The notes beneath the pieces are model-generated. The model was given only the letters and a program-made list of their open reading frames with translations, had not been told where the DNA came from and made no database searches. From Selenomonadales bacterium 4137-cl (GTDB lineage Bacteria; Bacillota; Negativicutes; Sporomusales; UBA7701): DNA of 64,000 nt. The position numbers and the translations under genes were made by a program. This document shows positions 27,253 through 35,376 of this stretch, one piece after another. Every line of letters starts with the position of its first letter. Within the stretch, counting starts at the first letter, position 1. Where the stretch lies: assembly GCA_032334055.1 (NCBI GenBank), contig JAUOZS010000001.1:1090501-1154500 (forward strand). Direction: 5' to 3'.

Positions 27253-29044
27253 GAGAGTGTTTCGAAACCCCTGTATACTGTGGCCATTGAGTACCCATCA
27301 TGGTTAAAAAGGCGGCCCGTCACCTCAATTTAGGGATATGCCGGAAAGAATAACGTTTGATTCTATCCCCTATGGCCCTTACTGACCCACCAGGACCGCT
27401 GGGAGCCCGACCGATGGGCAGACTTGGTCCCGGGTAAGTGTATAGAGCCGTTTGATATTCACCACTGCTGCGGTAAACGCGACCTGAAGGAGCGTTTTGG
27501 TTCTGCCTATATATCTGGCTTGACGCATTCCTTTGCGAATCAGGTGCGCCACTTTTCGCTCCACCTTGGCCCGCTTCACGTACAGCGTTCGGAATTCTTC
27601 TGTGGCCATCTCGGCCAGAATCTCCCGCCGCCGCTCTTCCTGCGAATGCAGCTCAATCGTCTTTCCCTTGCCGTGACGGGTGCACTGGTCCCGGAACTTA
27701 CAACGGTTGCAGGTCGCTTTGGGGAAAACAAACACATCAATGCCGCCCTTGCGATGCCGGACCGTGGCCGTGATTTCTCCCGCCGGACACCAGCAGATTC
27801 CTTGCCCAAAATCGATGGTAAAGTCCTGTTTGCCAAACCGTTTCTTCGGGGCGTGAGCCCCTGGCAGCGGCGCCACCGGCGTTACTTGATGTTTAGCCAT
27901 CTGATCGCGGGCTTCGAGTGTGCCGTACGCGGTATCCCCGAGCAGCTTGCCAGGCTTGACGAGGGTTCCCGCCAACAAGGGATCGACCGACTCGCCATCC
28001 GGCCGGTTTCCGGCAGTGATATCGATGCCGGTAATAAGTTCACTGGCTTCGTCCATGAGAATCTGGCTCTTATGGCCGTTGAACCTGCCGCTTGAGGTTT
28101 TGTGTCCGTGCCTCATGTCCGGGTCCGTTACCGAAAGAATGCGGTCAGGAGCCACGCCCTGTTTGAGATGGATACCGGTGTCATCGGTGACAATATCCTG
28201 CTCGGTGACATTACCCAGGAGTTCCATGGCCGTCTTTTCGTCCGCCGTCAATTCGGCCCCCTTGAGCGCATCCAAGATGGCGCGACCGTCGCCGACCAAC
28301 TGGCGGAGGAGCTGGGTTCTGGCTTCAGCATCATCCCACCGGATCTTCTCCTTGCCGTTTTGGCTGTAATCCAAGGACAAAGAAAGGGCGTTCAACCGGT
28401 CCCGTGCCGTACCGCCGGCATGACTGCTTACGGCGAACATCTTCTGGATGGCCTTTTTAATTAAGGTGTAGGTGTCCTGGAGAGCGCCCGCTCCCAGCAC
28501 CTGGGTGGAGTCAAGAATCTGCAGTCCCCGGTCCTTCAAGATCCCCGTTTCTTTGGCGAGGCGGACAAATCGTTCAAAAACCAGCTTCTGTTGCTTATTG
28601 AGCAGCAGCCGGGTACGAAACCGGCACAGGGCCGTATGGTCGAAGCCCGTTTCGTTCAGGCCCAGACCCAGCGCTTTTTTCCAGCGCAGGTCATAGCGGG
28701 CGCGCTGTTCCGCTTCCCGATCCGAAACGTTGTCATGATACATCAACAACAGCACTTTCGACAGCAGAGCCGGAGAAACCGAAGGCCGGCCAACGGCACT
28801 GTACAGGTCGGCAAAGTCTTCTTCCCGGATGAGGCGCTCGCCCCACCGGGCAAACAGTCCGTAAATGCTATCGGGATCGACCAGCGGACCATCCAGCCAC
28901 GCTTCTAAATCCAATAAGCTGGTCTGTTTATCTTGGCTTCCTAACACGGCGTTCACCTCTACAGGTAAATTCGCCGTCAGGCCTTGATTTCCCTGGTTTC
29001 AAGGGAATCTCCGGTTTGATTTCAATGGGTTTTGCAACACACTC
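27253..29044 (-). mobile_element. IS1182-type insertion sequence, 1792 bp, CTAG target duplication
   Basis: The ends are imperfect inverted repeats: GAGTGTGTTGCAAAACCC at one end against GAGAGTGTTTCGAAACCC at the other. The element is flanked on both sides by CTAG (27249-27252 and 29045-29048). It encodes one DDE transposase on the minus strand and sits inside the c-di-GMP receptor gene. Excision restores the host frame exactly, so the insertion looks recent. Confidence 0.88.
27379..28947 (-). CDS. IS1182-family DDE transposase
   Basis: About 522 residues. The N-terminal part (GRPSVSPALLSKVLLLMYHDNVSD cut at about residue 52) is the DUF772-type domain. Catalytic acidic residues are visible in LQILDSTQV and GDTAYGT. 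A Cys cluster (CNRCKFRDQC) lies before the C-terminal Arg/Lys-rich helices. GTG at 28947 is preferred because the GTG at 28956 overlaps the GAGGTG ribosome site. The frame is intact, so it is probably active. Confidence 0.9.
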   Translation of the reverse strand: MLGSQDKQTSLLDLEAWLDGPLVDPDSIYGLFARWGERLIREEDFADLYSAVGRPSVSPALLSKVLLLMYHDNVSDREAEQRARYDLRWKKALGLGLNETGFDHTALCRFRTRLLLNKQQKLVFERFVRLAKETGILKDRGLQILDSTQVLGAGALQDTYTLIKKAIQKMFAVSSHAGGTARDRLNALSLSLDYSQNGKEKIRWDDAEARTQLLRQLVGDGRAILDALKGAELTADEKTAMELLGNVTEQDIVTDDTGIHLKQGVAPDRILSVTDPDMRHGHKTSSGRFNGHKSQILMDEASELITGIDITAGNRPDGESVDPLLAGTLVKPGKLLGDTAYGTLEARDQMAKHQVTPVAPLPGAHAPKKRFGKQDFTIDFGQGICWCPAGEITATVRHRKGGIDVFVFPKATCNRCKFRDQCTRHGKGKTIELHSQEERRREILAEMATEEFRTLYVKRAKVERKVAHLIRKGMRQARYIGRTKTLLQVAFTAAVVNIKRLYTLTRDQVCPSVGLPAVLVGQ

Positions 29045-29048
29045 CTAG

Positions 29049-29435
29049 GGTGCCGTAGACGCGGTTGTTGTATTTGATGGTGGTGCGGGTGGTCATGTCG
29101 AGGATGGCCGCCGGTCCCGGCTTGCCTTCGTAGGCGAGCCGGCCGGTGTCTGTATAGACCCGGAAGGAGACGATGGGCTCGGCTTCGGGGAAGCGGTGGG
29201 CGACTTCGACGAAGCGCGGGATGTCGTAGTACCAGAGTTCGGGGTTGTCGTGAATGGCGAGCCTGATTGTTTCGGCGAGCAGCCGGCCGCGCAGTTCGGC
29301 GGCCTGATGGCGTTCGTCGTAGCTTAGCGTAAGGTAGGTGACGGGCATGGCAACGCTGATGACGAGCCATGTCATCAGCGCGAGGATGCGCATTCGGTTG
29401 GCGAATTGTCTGGAGAAGCCGATTTTGTTTATCAC
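29049..29435 (-). pseudogene. N-terminal sensor half of the disrupted GGDEF/HD-GYP receptor
   Basis: GTG at 29435 (GTGAGG upstream) starts a membrane helix (LALMTWLVISVAMPVTYLTL) and about 80 residues of exported sensor domain (PELWYYDIPRFVEVAHRFPE). The frame continues only a few codons into the IS (CCKTH) before a stop. It lies 11 bp behind the PstS-like gene, in the same operon. Together with 25834-27252 it forms one ancestral gene. Confidence 0.85.
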
Positions 29436-29446
29436 GTGGTCCTCAC

Positions 29447-30313
29447 CTATTGCGGCGGTGTGCCGCCGTTTTCGGATATGACGGCCTGACCTTCGCGCGA
29501 GGCGACGAAGGCGATGAAGGCTTTGGCGCGCTCGGTAAGGGTACCTTTGTAGATGAAGGAAAGGGGTTTGACGTAGGGGTAGCGGCCGCTTCTGATGTTG
29601 TCGTCGGTGGAAGCGACGCCGTTTATGGAGAGGGGTTTGATGCCGCCGTTGATTTTGATTTCGGTGGAGTCGGTGTGCCCGAAGGCGCCCTGTTTGGTGC
29701 GGAGGCTGTTGGCCATGTCGATGTCGTGATACATTACCTGCCAGCGTTTCTGGCTAACTGAGTCCTTTATGGCGTCGGCGAAGCCGGGTATGAGCTTGAA
29801 GAGGGTCAGGTTGGAGCTGTCGTGAAGGCCGCGAATGAGGACGATGATGGGCCGACCGTCGCTCCAGGCGGTTTTCTCGCCGCGATGGATCCTGACAATG
29901 TCGTCGAGCGTGACGTCATTGTCGGGTACGTCCGGATGGGCGGCGAAGATGATGGCCACTTTGGCGTAGGGGATTTCGTTGAGGCCGGAGGCTTTTTCAC
30001 CGGCGGTGAGGGAGCGGGAGACAAGGCCGAGTTCGAGGGCGCCTTCCTGGACGGCTTTGATTGCTCCGCTGGTGCCGATGCTTTTCGGCACTTCGACAAC
30101 GGTGTTGCCCGCTTTTTTATTGTAGGCGGCGGCGAGTTTTACGGTTATGGGCAGGTTGGTGCCCGAGCCGGCGACGATGAACCGCCCGGTTCCGGCCGGT
30201 TTGGCGTCAGCGGCGGGCTTGGTGGGCGACGGGCCGCTGCCCGGGCCGGAGCAGCCGGCGGCGAGGATGAGGCATAGGATGGCGGCGAGCATGGCGTTAC
30301 GGGGGATGAGCAT
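29447..30313 (-). CDS. PstS-like periplasmic substrate-binding lipoprotein
   Basis: A lipoprotein signal (LAAILCLILAAGC, Cys about residue 21) is followed by a Pro/Lys linker and a phosphate-binding-type fold: FIVAGSGTNLPITVKLAAAY, VPKSIGTSGAIKAVQEG, and a C-terminal VASREGQAVISENGG. No pst permease genes are adjacent. The next gene in the same direction is the transmembrane c-di-GMP receptor, so the lipoprotein may feed ligand state to it rather than to a transporter (inference). Confidence 0.82.
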   Translation of the reverse strand: MLIPRNAMLAAILCLILAAGCSGPGSGPSPTKPAADAKPAGTGRFIVAGSGTNLPITVKLAAAYNKKAGNTVVEVPKSIGTSGAIKAVQEGALELGLVSRSLTAGEKASGLNEIPYAKVAIIFAAHPDVPDNDVTLDDIVRIHRGEKTAWSDGRPIIVLIRGLHDSSNLTLFKLIPGFADAIKDSVSQKRWQVMYHDIDMANSLRTKQGAFGHTDSTEIKINGGIKPLSINGVASTDDNIRSGRYPYVKPLSFIYKGTLTERAKAFIAFVASREGQAVISENGGTPPQ

Positions 30314-30544
30314 GTTCTTGCCTCCGTGTCGGGCGATATTTCGACAAATTGGGTAGATAATGAACGAACGCGCCTGTTTTCGAGTTAATTCGACGTTTTG
30401 GACGATTATCCTGCAACTGGATTAATTATCCAGGGGAGGGATGGGTCGGCGCGGCCTTGCGCTTTTTCGTCGATGGCCGCCGGGTCGTACTAAAATGCGG
30501 CTGCGGCGTATAGGATAGTGGTAAAAAACGGAGAGGTGATGGGT

Positions 30545-31012
30545 GTGAAAAGATTGCTGGTTGTGGCGGCGTTTGTGGCGGCGCTGGTGCTTGCGGGCGG
30601 GACGGCGCTGGCATGGCACGCGCCGGCGGAGGGGGTGCCGGCGGCTCTGCGGCAGGGGGCGGAGCGGGGGTATTTCATCTGGCACGATGGCGACGGGCTT
30701 CATCTGCGTGTTCATGCGCGGGTGTCGACGAGGCCGTTCAGCGGTTCTATCAGAACGGACGGACATTTTGCGGCGGTGCATGGCAGGAAGCTGGAGTACG
30801 GGGATCATTACCGGCTGGACAACGATAAGAAGACGATCCGTTTTCAGTTCCGCACGGCCGGAGCGATGGACGGGCTGGATTTTCGGGTGGCGGGCGGCAG
30901 CTATGTGGCGTTCACCTTGATGGTCGACGGCGCGCAGGCGAATCCGGACGGGATTTTTATCGGCCACGAGGGCTGGCGGCCATCGTCGCACCGTTTCACG
31001 CTGCGCCGGTAA
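30545..31012 (+). CDS. secreted protein of unknown function
   Basis: GTG at 30545, 8 bp from GGAGAGG, gives a signal peptide (VVAAFVAALVLAGGTALA) and a mature part of about 130 residues. WHDGDGLHLRVHAR and YRLDNDKKTIRFQFRTAGAMD suggest a compact beta-sandwich that could bind a ligand at the cell surface. No family is named. A strong bidirectional terminator follows. Confidence 0.65.
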   Translation: MKRLLVVAAFVAALVLAGGTALAWHAPAEGVPAALRQGAERGYFIWHDGDGLHLRVHARVSTRPFSGSIRTDGHFAAVHGRKLEYGDHYRLDNDKKTIRFQFRTAGAMDGLDFRVAGGSYVAFTLMVDGAQANPDGIFIGHEGWRPSSHRFTLRR

Positions 31013-31025
31013 AGGGCCGAGGCGC

Positions 31026-31063
31026 AAAAAAACTCCCGAAGCCAGAGCTTCGGGAGTTTTTTT
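31026..31063. terminator. bidirectional intrinsic terminator
   Basis: A 17-bp stem with a run of seven A at its 5' base and seven T at its 3' base (core CTCCCGAAGC). It separates two convergent genes and should act in both directions. Confidence 0.88.
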
Positions 31064-31070
31064 GCGGGGG

Positions 31071-31535
31071 TTATATTTGGGTGGTGAGGAAGATCGGCAG
31101 GGTCATGTGGCCGACTTGGTCTTGGAGTTCCTCGATTTTGTCGATATGTTCGTCTTCGTCTTTGAGGATCGACTCAAGGATTTCCCGGGTGGCGAAGTCG
31201 TTGACTTCGCCGGCGAGCTGGATGGCGGCGTTGTAGGCGGCGATGGCTTCCGCTTCGGCGGCGTGATCGTTGGCGAGTTGTTTGGGGATGTCGGCGCCGA
31301 TGTGGATGGGGTTGAGTTTGGTGACGATGGGGGTGCCTTCGAGGAAGAGAATACGGGCGATAAGCATTTCGGCGTGCTTCATTTCGCCGATAGCCCGTTT
31401 CTCGAATTGGTCGTGGAGTTTGTTGTAGCCCCAGTTGGCGCACATCTCGGAGTGGACGATGTACTGGTTGATGGCCGTCAGTTCGTCGGCGAGAAGCGAG
31501 TTGAGGGTTTCGATGAGTTTGGGATTACCTTTCAT
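31071..31535 (-). CDS. bfr: bacterioferritin
   Basis: Iron-storage protein of 154 aa forming 24-mers. Ferroxidase ligands appear in ADELTAINQY (Glu18), EKRAIGEMKHAEMLIARI (Glu about 51, His about 54) and LESILKDEDEHIDKIE. The haem-ligand Met lies in the HAEMLIARI helix. AAGGAGGG precedes the ATG. Single gene. Confidence 0.92.
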   Translation of the reverse strand: MKGNPKLIETLNSLLADELTAINQYIVHSEMCANWGYNKLHDQFEKRAIGEMKHAEMLIARILFLEGTPIVTKLNPIHIGADIPKQLANDHAAEAEAIAAYNAAIQLAGEVNDFATREILESILKDEDEHIDKIEELQDQVGHMTLPIFLTTQI

Positions 31536-31649
31536 GATAAGCCCTCCTTTTCGGTGTTATATTTATACTATTATGCGGGCGACCTGGAAAAACCTCCTTG
31601 AAAAGTTTTTCTTTGGCTTTAATTTATAAATGATGTTTTTTGATAGGCG

Positions 31650-32216
31650 TTATTGTTGTGGTGGAGTCACCGGCTGGAGGTCGACGAGTTTCATTATCGC
31701 CATTACCTGGCGGACGGCGTTTTCGAGGGGACCGGTGTTCTTGACGACGTGGTCGGCGATCTGCCAGTTGTCGAATTCCCCGGCGGCTTTGGCGTAGTCG
31801 ATTTTTGCCCGGACGGCTGCGAGGTCGCCCCCCTGCGCGATCACGCGGTCGATGACGGTGCCTTCGTCGATGAGGATGAATATCGATATAACCCGCTGAC
31901 CGAGAAGTTTTTTGAGCTGCTCGAGGCCGTTGCGGTCGACGCCGACGACGGAGACGGGGTTTTTCTCGATGATGTTCAATACGTCTTTTTTGCCGAGGCC
32001 GTAAAAATGGCCCGAGTAGGCGATTTTTTCGATTAGTTCGGTTTTGGCGAAGGTGTCTTTGTCGATGAAGCGGTAGTCGACGCCGTCCTGTTCGCCGGGG
32101 CGCGGGGGGCGGGTGGTGTAGCTGACGATTTCCGGAACGCCGTATCGGGAGAGTTCTCTGGCGATGGTGGATTTGCCGCAGGCGGGCGGGCCGATAAGGG
32201 CGTAGACGATGTTCAC
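31650..32216 (-). CDS. guanylate kinase-like P-loop protein
   Basis: The P-loop GPPACGKST at about residues 8-16 and the guanylate-kinase signature SYTTRPPRPGEQDGVDYRF (about 32-50) are clear. The C-terminal lid region is more divergent (AVRAKIDYAKAAGEFDN). Length 188 aa. The usual gmk lies beside rpoZ, which is absent here, so this may be a specialised second copy. Confidence 0.75.
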   Translation of the reverse strand: MNIVYALIGPPACGKSTIARELSRYGVPEIVSYTTRPPRPGEQDGVDYRFIDKDTFAKTELIEKIAYSGHFYGLGKKDVLNIIEKNPVSVVGVDRNGLEQLKKLLGQRVISIFILIDEGTVIDRVIAQGGDLAAVRAKIDYAKAAGEFDNWQIADHVVKNTGPLENAVRQVMAIMKLVDLQPVTPPQQ

Positions 32217-32352
32217 GTGTGATCGCCTCCGTTTGTGGTTTTATCTAAAAATTCTGTATAATGCGAAGAAAATCCTTTTTAGCCGCAAAAAGGAAAGGGG
32301 AAGGCAGTCGGCCTTCCCGAAGGGGAATGGTTTTTGGAGGGGAAAAGAATCG

Positions 32353-32814
32353 TCAGCGCCTGTTCCACCAGGAGATGAAGAAGCTGTCGCGGTTTTCGTA
32401 GTCGGTGTTGTCATCGCGGATGAAGATGAAGGCGCCGTTGTGCATGAAGCCGATGCTGACCAGTTCGTCGGCGTCGTTGTAGAAGAATACGCCTTCGGTA
32501 ACGCGATGACCGCGGTACCAGAAGCCTTCGCTATGCCGGTCGTGCCAGCGATAGGCGCGCAGGCCGGGGAAGCGGTCGTGCCAGCCGCGGTCATGGATGC
32601 GCTCCATGCGGTATCTGGCCGGCGGGTAATAATTGCGGTGCTGGTGCCAGGAGATGGTTATTTCGCTGTGGCGGGTATGATGCCAGCTGCTGTTGCGGTA
32701 CTTGGCGTGGGACCAGTCGTGGTTGCGCCCGGGATGGTGTCTGGCGTCGGCGCTCGCGGTCGCCGTCAGGGATATTACCAGTACGATGAGAGACATGAGG
32801 AAAAATTTCTTCAC
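32353..32814 (-). CDS. secreted His/Tyr/Trp-rich protein
   Basis: A signal peptide (FFLMSLIVLVISLTATASADA) precedes a mature domain very rich in His, Trp, Tyr and Arg (RHHPGRNHDWSHAKYRNSSW). The second half (GVFFYNDADELVSIGFMHNG) looks folded. His richness suggests metal binding, but no family is recognised. GTG start with GGGGGCGG upstream. Confidence 0.6.
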   Translation of the reverse strand: MKKFFLMSLIVLVISLTATASADARHHPGRNHDWSHAKYRNSSWHHTRHSEITISWHQHRNYYPPARYRMERIHDRGWHDRFPGLRAYRWHDRHSEGFWYRGHRVTEGVFFYNDADELVSIGFMHNGAFIFIRDDNTDYENRDSFFISWWNRR

Positions 32815-32922
32815 TTTGCCGCCCCCTTTCCTTTGTTACTAATTGTAACCAGCATTTGTGACAAATTTATGACAAAGTATCGATGAGTGTAATACGATTA
32901 ACATAATTTATCTTACAAATTA

Positions 32923-33050
32923 CTGCGGCGGATGCCGATGCGCCTCTCCGCCGCAGGAGACGCGGCGGAGGGGTAAAGGGGGCGGCAGCGACGCGCCGCC
33001 GGGAGGAACCTTCTCGGGCGGGCAGGTAATTGGCCCGGTTACGCAGAAAA
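32923..33050. repeat. GC-rich inverted repeats in a long intergenic region
   Basis: A perfect 10-bp hairpin CTGCGGCGGA / TCCGCCGCAG is followed by a second one with GGCGGC / GCCGCC arms. They sit between the divergent starts of the secreted His-rich protein and the diguanylate cyclase. I looked for known riboswitch cores here (c-di-GMP, ZTP, cobalamin, glycine) and found none. Confidence 0.35.
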
Positions 33051-33213
33051 AATAAAGGAACAAAACAAACTTCGGGATGAAGCTTGTCACGGTGCTGGGC
33101 AGGGAAAAGGATGTTCCCGCCCGGCGCGTGGATATTGTGTTTCCTTCTTTACTGCAGAGATCGGTGTGTAGTACCGGTTGGCAGACGGTTTTTCCCGGGA
33201 GATGCGAGGATAT

Positions 33214-34431
33214 ATGAGGATTGCTAATAACCGCCGGCGGGCGGACGTGAAACGGAGCAGGTGGCGGGAGCTGGCGGGGCGGTTTTTGACCATGCCGCTG
33301 GCGCTGTTGGCGACGGCGGCGCTGGTTTTCTGGCAACGGGCGGCGCTGCCGGCGGCGGCTTCGGGGATGTTGACGATGGCTTCCTATATCCTGGCGGCGG
33401 TGGGGATGGCGCTGAGCGCCGGCTTCAACCGCAGCCGGGTTTTTGTTGTGCTGCTGCTGCTGGCGCTGGTGGAGACGGTGTTGAATCTGCCGGTTCCGGC
33501 CGGTTTCGACGCCCGACTGTATCAGGCCGCGGTTTTTTATTGCGCGGCGGTTTTGTTGCCGTTGAATATCCTGCTGGTTTCGCTGCTGGGGGAGAAAGGG
33601 CTGGTTACGCCGGCAGGGCGGGCCAGGCTGGCGGCGGTGGCTGCGGAGATTTTGGTGGCGGCGGTGCTGATCGCCTCCCAAGACAGGGACGTGGCCGCGT
33701 TCATCGGTCGCGATTCGCTGGCGTTGGCGGGGATTACGGCGTTGCCGCGAACGGCGGCGGCGCTGACCGTGGCGGCGGCCATAGTGCTGGCGCTGAAGAG
33801 AATAAGGCGCCCGGCGCCGGTGGAGGGCGCGCTTTTGTATGTGTTGCCGGCGGTGGCGGCGGCGTTCCATTTCCGCGAGCCGGCGGCGCTACCGCTTTTC
33901 TTCGCGGCTGCGGCGGCGATGCTGACGGTGGCGGCGATCCAGGATTCGTATTCGATCGCGTATCGCGACGAGCTGACGGGGCTGCCGTCGCGACGGGCGC
34001 TGCAGGAGGAACTGTCCCGGCTGGGGGACCGGTTTACGGTCGCGATGGTGGATGTCGACTTTTTCAAGAAGCTGAACGACAAATACGGCCACGACGTGGG
34101 CGACGATGTACTGCGGCTGGTGGCGGCGATGGTGATGGAGGTGCCCGGAGGCGGGCGGTCGTTCCGCTATGGGGGCGAGGAATTCGTGGTCGTGTTTCCG
34201 GGGATGGGCCTGGAGGAGGCGCGGCCATGCCTGGAGGAGGTGCGGCAGCGGATCGCGGCGCGGGCGTTCGTGGTCCGCGGCACGGGGGCGGCGAAGCGGG
34301 TTGCGGTGGCGGTGAGCATCGGGGCGGCGGAGGGCGGGGGGCGGCAAGGGACGCCGGCCGAGGCGCTGAAGAAGGCCGACGAGGCTCTGTATCGCGCGAA
34401 GGAGCAGGGACGCAACCGGGTGTGTACGTAG
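33214..34431 (+). CDS. membrane diguanylate cyclase (GGDEF)
   Basis: About seven N-terminal membrane helices (for example LTMPLALLATAALVFW and ALPLFFAAAAAMLTVAAI) precede a GGDEF domain: DELTGLPSRRALQEEL, VDFFKKLNDKYGHDVGDDV and the active loop FRYGGEEFVVVF. It makes c-di-GMP at the inner membrane. ATG at 33214 with GCGAGG upstream is preferred over starts at 33178 (TTG) and 33202. No phosphodiesterase domain. It is the second c-di-GMP gene within 9 kb. Confidence 0.87.
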   Translation: MRIANNRRRADVKRSRWRELAGRFLTMPLALLATAALVFWQRAALPAAASGMLTMASYILAAVGMALSAGFNRSRVFVVLLLLALVETVLNLPVPAGFDARLYQAAVFYCAAVLLPLNILLVSLLGEKGLVTPAGRARLAAVAAEILVAAVLIASQDRDVAAFIGRDSLALAGITALPRTAAALTVAAAIVLALKRIRRPAPVEGALLYVLPAVAAAFHFREPAALPLFFAAAAAMLTVAAIQDSYSIAYRDELTGLPSRRALQEELSRLGDRFTVAMVDVDFFKKLNDKYGHDVGDDVLRLVAAMVMEVPGGGRSFRYGGEEFVVVFPGMGLEEARPCLEEVRQRIAARAFVVRGTGAAKRVAVAVSIGAAEGGGRQGTPAEALKKADEALYRAKEQGRNRVCT

Positions 34432-34461
34432 AAAAGCCGTTCCTAATATGGAACGGCTTTT
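34432..34461. terminator. bidirectional intrinsic terminator
   Basis: A 12-bp stem AAAAGCCGTTCC / GGAACGGCTTTT with a 6-nt loop between convergent genes. Confidence 0.85.
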
Positions 34462-34481
34462 GTCTGATAGACAGCCGCAGG

Positions 34482-34706
34482 CTATATTCCCGGATGGTCG
34501 AGGCGCTCGCCGACCAAAGGCTGACCGTCAAGCTCGATGTTGGAGCCGATGGTCCAGCCCTGGCCGTGGACGTGGTAGCTGTTGAGCAGGCCGCGGAGGT
34601 CGTCGGTGAAGGCGGTGATGTCGATGCCAGGGTCGGGGTAGATGACGATGTAGGCGGTGTCGGGATCGCCGATTTTGCTTTCCAGGCTGCGCTGGTCTTT
34701 GCGCAT
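34482..34706 (-). CDS. small acidic hypothetical protein, 74 aa
   Basis: ATG at 34706 has AAAGGA 9 bp upstream; the in-frame start 18 bp earlier overlaps that site. The protein starts MRKDQRSLESKIGD and is soluble, with a DTAYIVIYPDPGIDITAF strand pattern. No family is recognised. Confidence 0.5.
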   Translation of the reverse strand: MRKDQRSLESKIGDPDTAYIVIYPDPGIDITAFTDDLRGLLNSYHVHGQGWTIGSNIELDGQPLVGERLDHPGI

Positions 34707-34861
34707 GGCGTCACATCCTTTCACCGGATATTATGGCGGGGCGGCGGGGCGGTTATTCCGGTGAAGGCGGCAAAGGGCCGGTGCCGTGCGCCGAAACGCG
34801 GGCTCGTTCGATCGTCGGATGCAGCGCGGCCTGACCGGCTAAAGGATCGACGGGCGTAGGC

Positions 34862-35122
34862 CTAGCCAGCGGTGGGGAGGCAGGCGCGGCGGGGATAGCA
34901 GATGTGAGTGGGGGTGCAGGACCGATAGGGGTAGCAGCGGTATGGGTAGCAGCCGTAGGGGTAGCAGCCCTGGCGGGGCCGGCATAAGGCTACGGCGCCG
35001 ACGATGCCGATGGTGCCTATGGCGATGATGGGGAAGCAGCGGGGGGCGTATTCGTCAGGGTAGTTTTCACGCCATTCGTCGATTTCGGGGTCTTCCCAGA
35101 GGGGATAGGGGCGCTGGTACAA
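34862..35122 (-). CDS. Tyr/Cys-rich coat-like protein, 86 aa
   Basis: The C-terminal half contains a tandem CYPYG-CYPYR-CYPYR repeat and further Cys/Pro/Tyr pairs. This composition is typical of cross-linked spore-coat or exosporium proteins. A short hydrophobic stretch (IIAIGTIGIVGAVAL) sits in the middle. TTG at 35122 with AAAGGAGG 8 bp upstream is the likely start. Two CATATTATG motifs upstream fit sporulation sigma control. Coat function is inferred from composition only. Confidence 0.55.
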   Translation of the reverse strand: MYQRPYPLWEDPEIDEWRENYPDEYAPRCFPIIAIGTIGIVGAVALCRPRQGCYPYGCYPYRCYPYRSCTPTHICYPRRACLPTAG

Positions 35123-35153
35123 GGTAAACACCTCCTTTGCGGCGACTGTCTTT

Positions 35154-35274
35154 TTTTACATAATATGCTTACTTTAGGAGGGAGGTTCCGGTGCGGTTGG
35201 AATGGTCATCAATAGACTGATTTGCCGCGTAAAAGCCCAACTTTACAATCGTTTACATTATATTACATAATATG
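35154..35274 (-). promoter_or_regulatory. two CATATTATGTAA motifs upstream of the coat-like gene
   Basis: GCATATTATGTAAAA (35168-35154) and CATATTATGTAA (35274-35263) lie in the same orientation before the coat-like gene. The identical 15-mer precedes dps at 1149. They fit the CATAnnnT -10 of SigE/SigK. The distal copy also lies about 100 bp upstream of dcuC on the other strand. Confidence 0.35.
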
Positions 35275-35376
35275 TTAGTGGATTTTGTTCGGTGCCGGGG
35301 AAGGGAGAAGAAGGAATCGCCTCGGTCCGCTTGAATATATAAGAGTTGCAAGGCCGATAAATTTAGGAGGTGTAGT

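Noticed and set aside
32923..33180. Possible riboswitch before the diguanylate cyclase
   Set aside because: Several GC hairpins but no conserved core of the c-di-GMP, ZTP, FMN, cobalamin, glycine or TPP classes could be matched.
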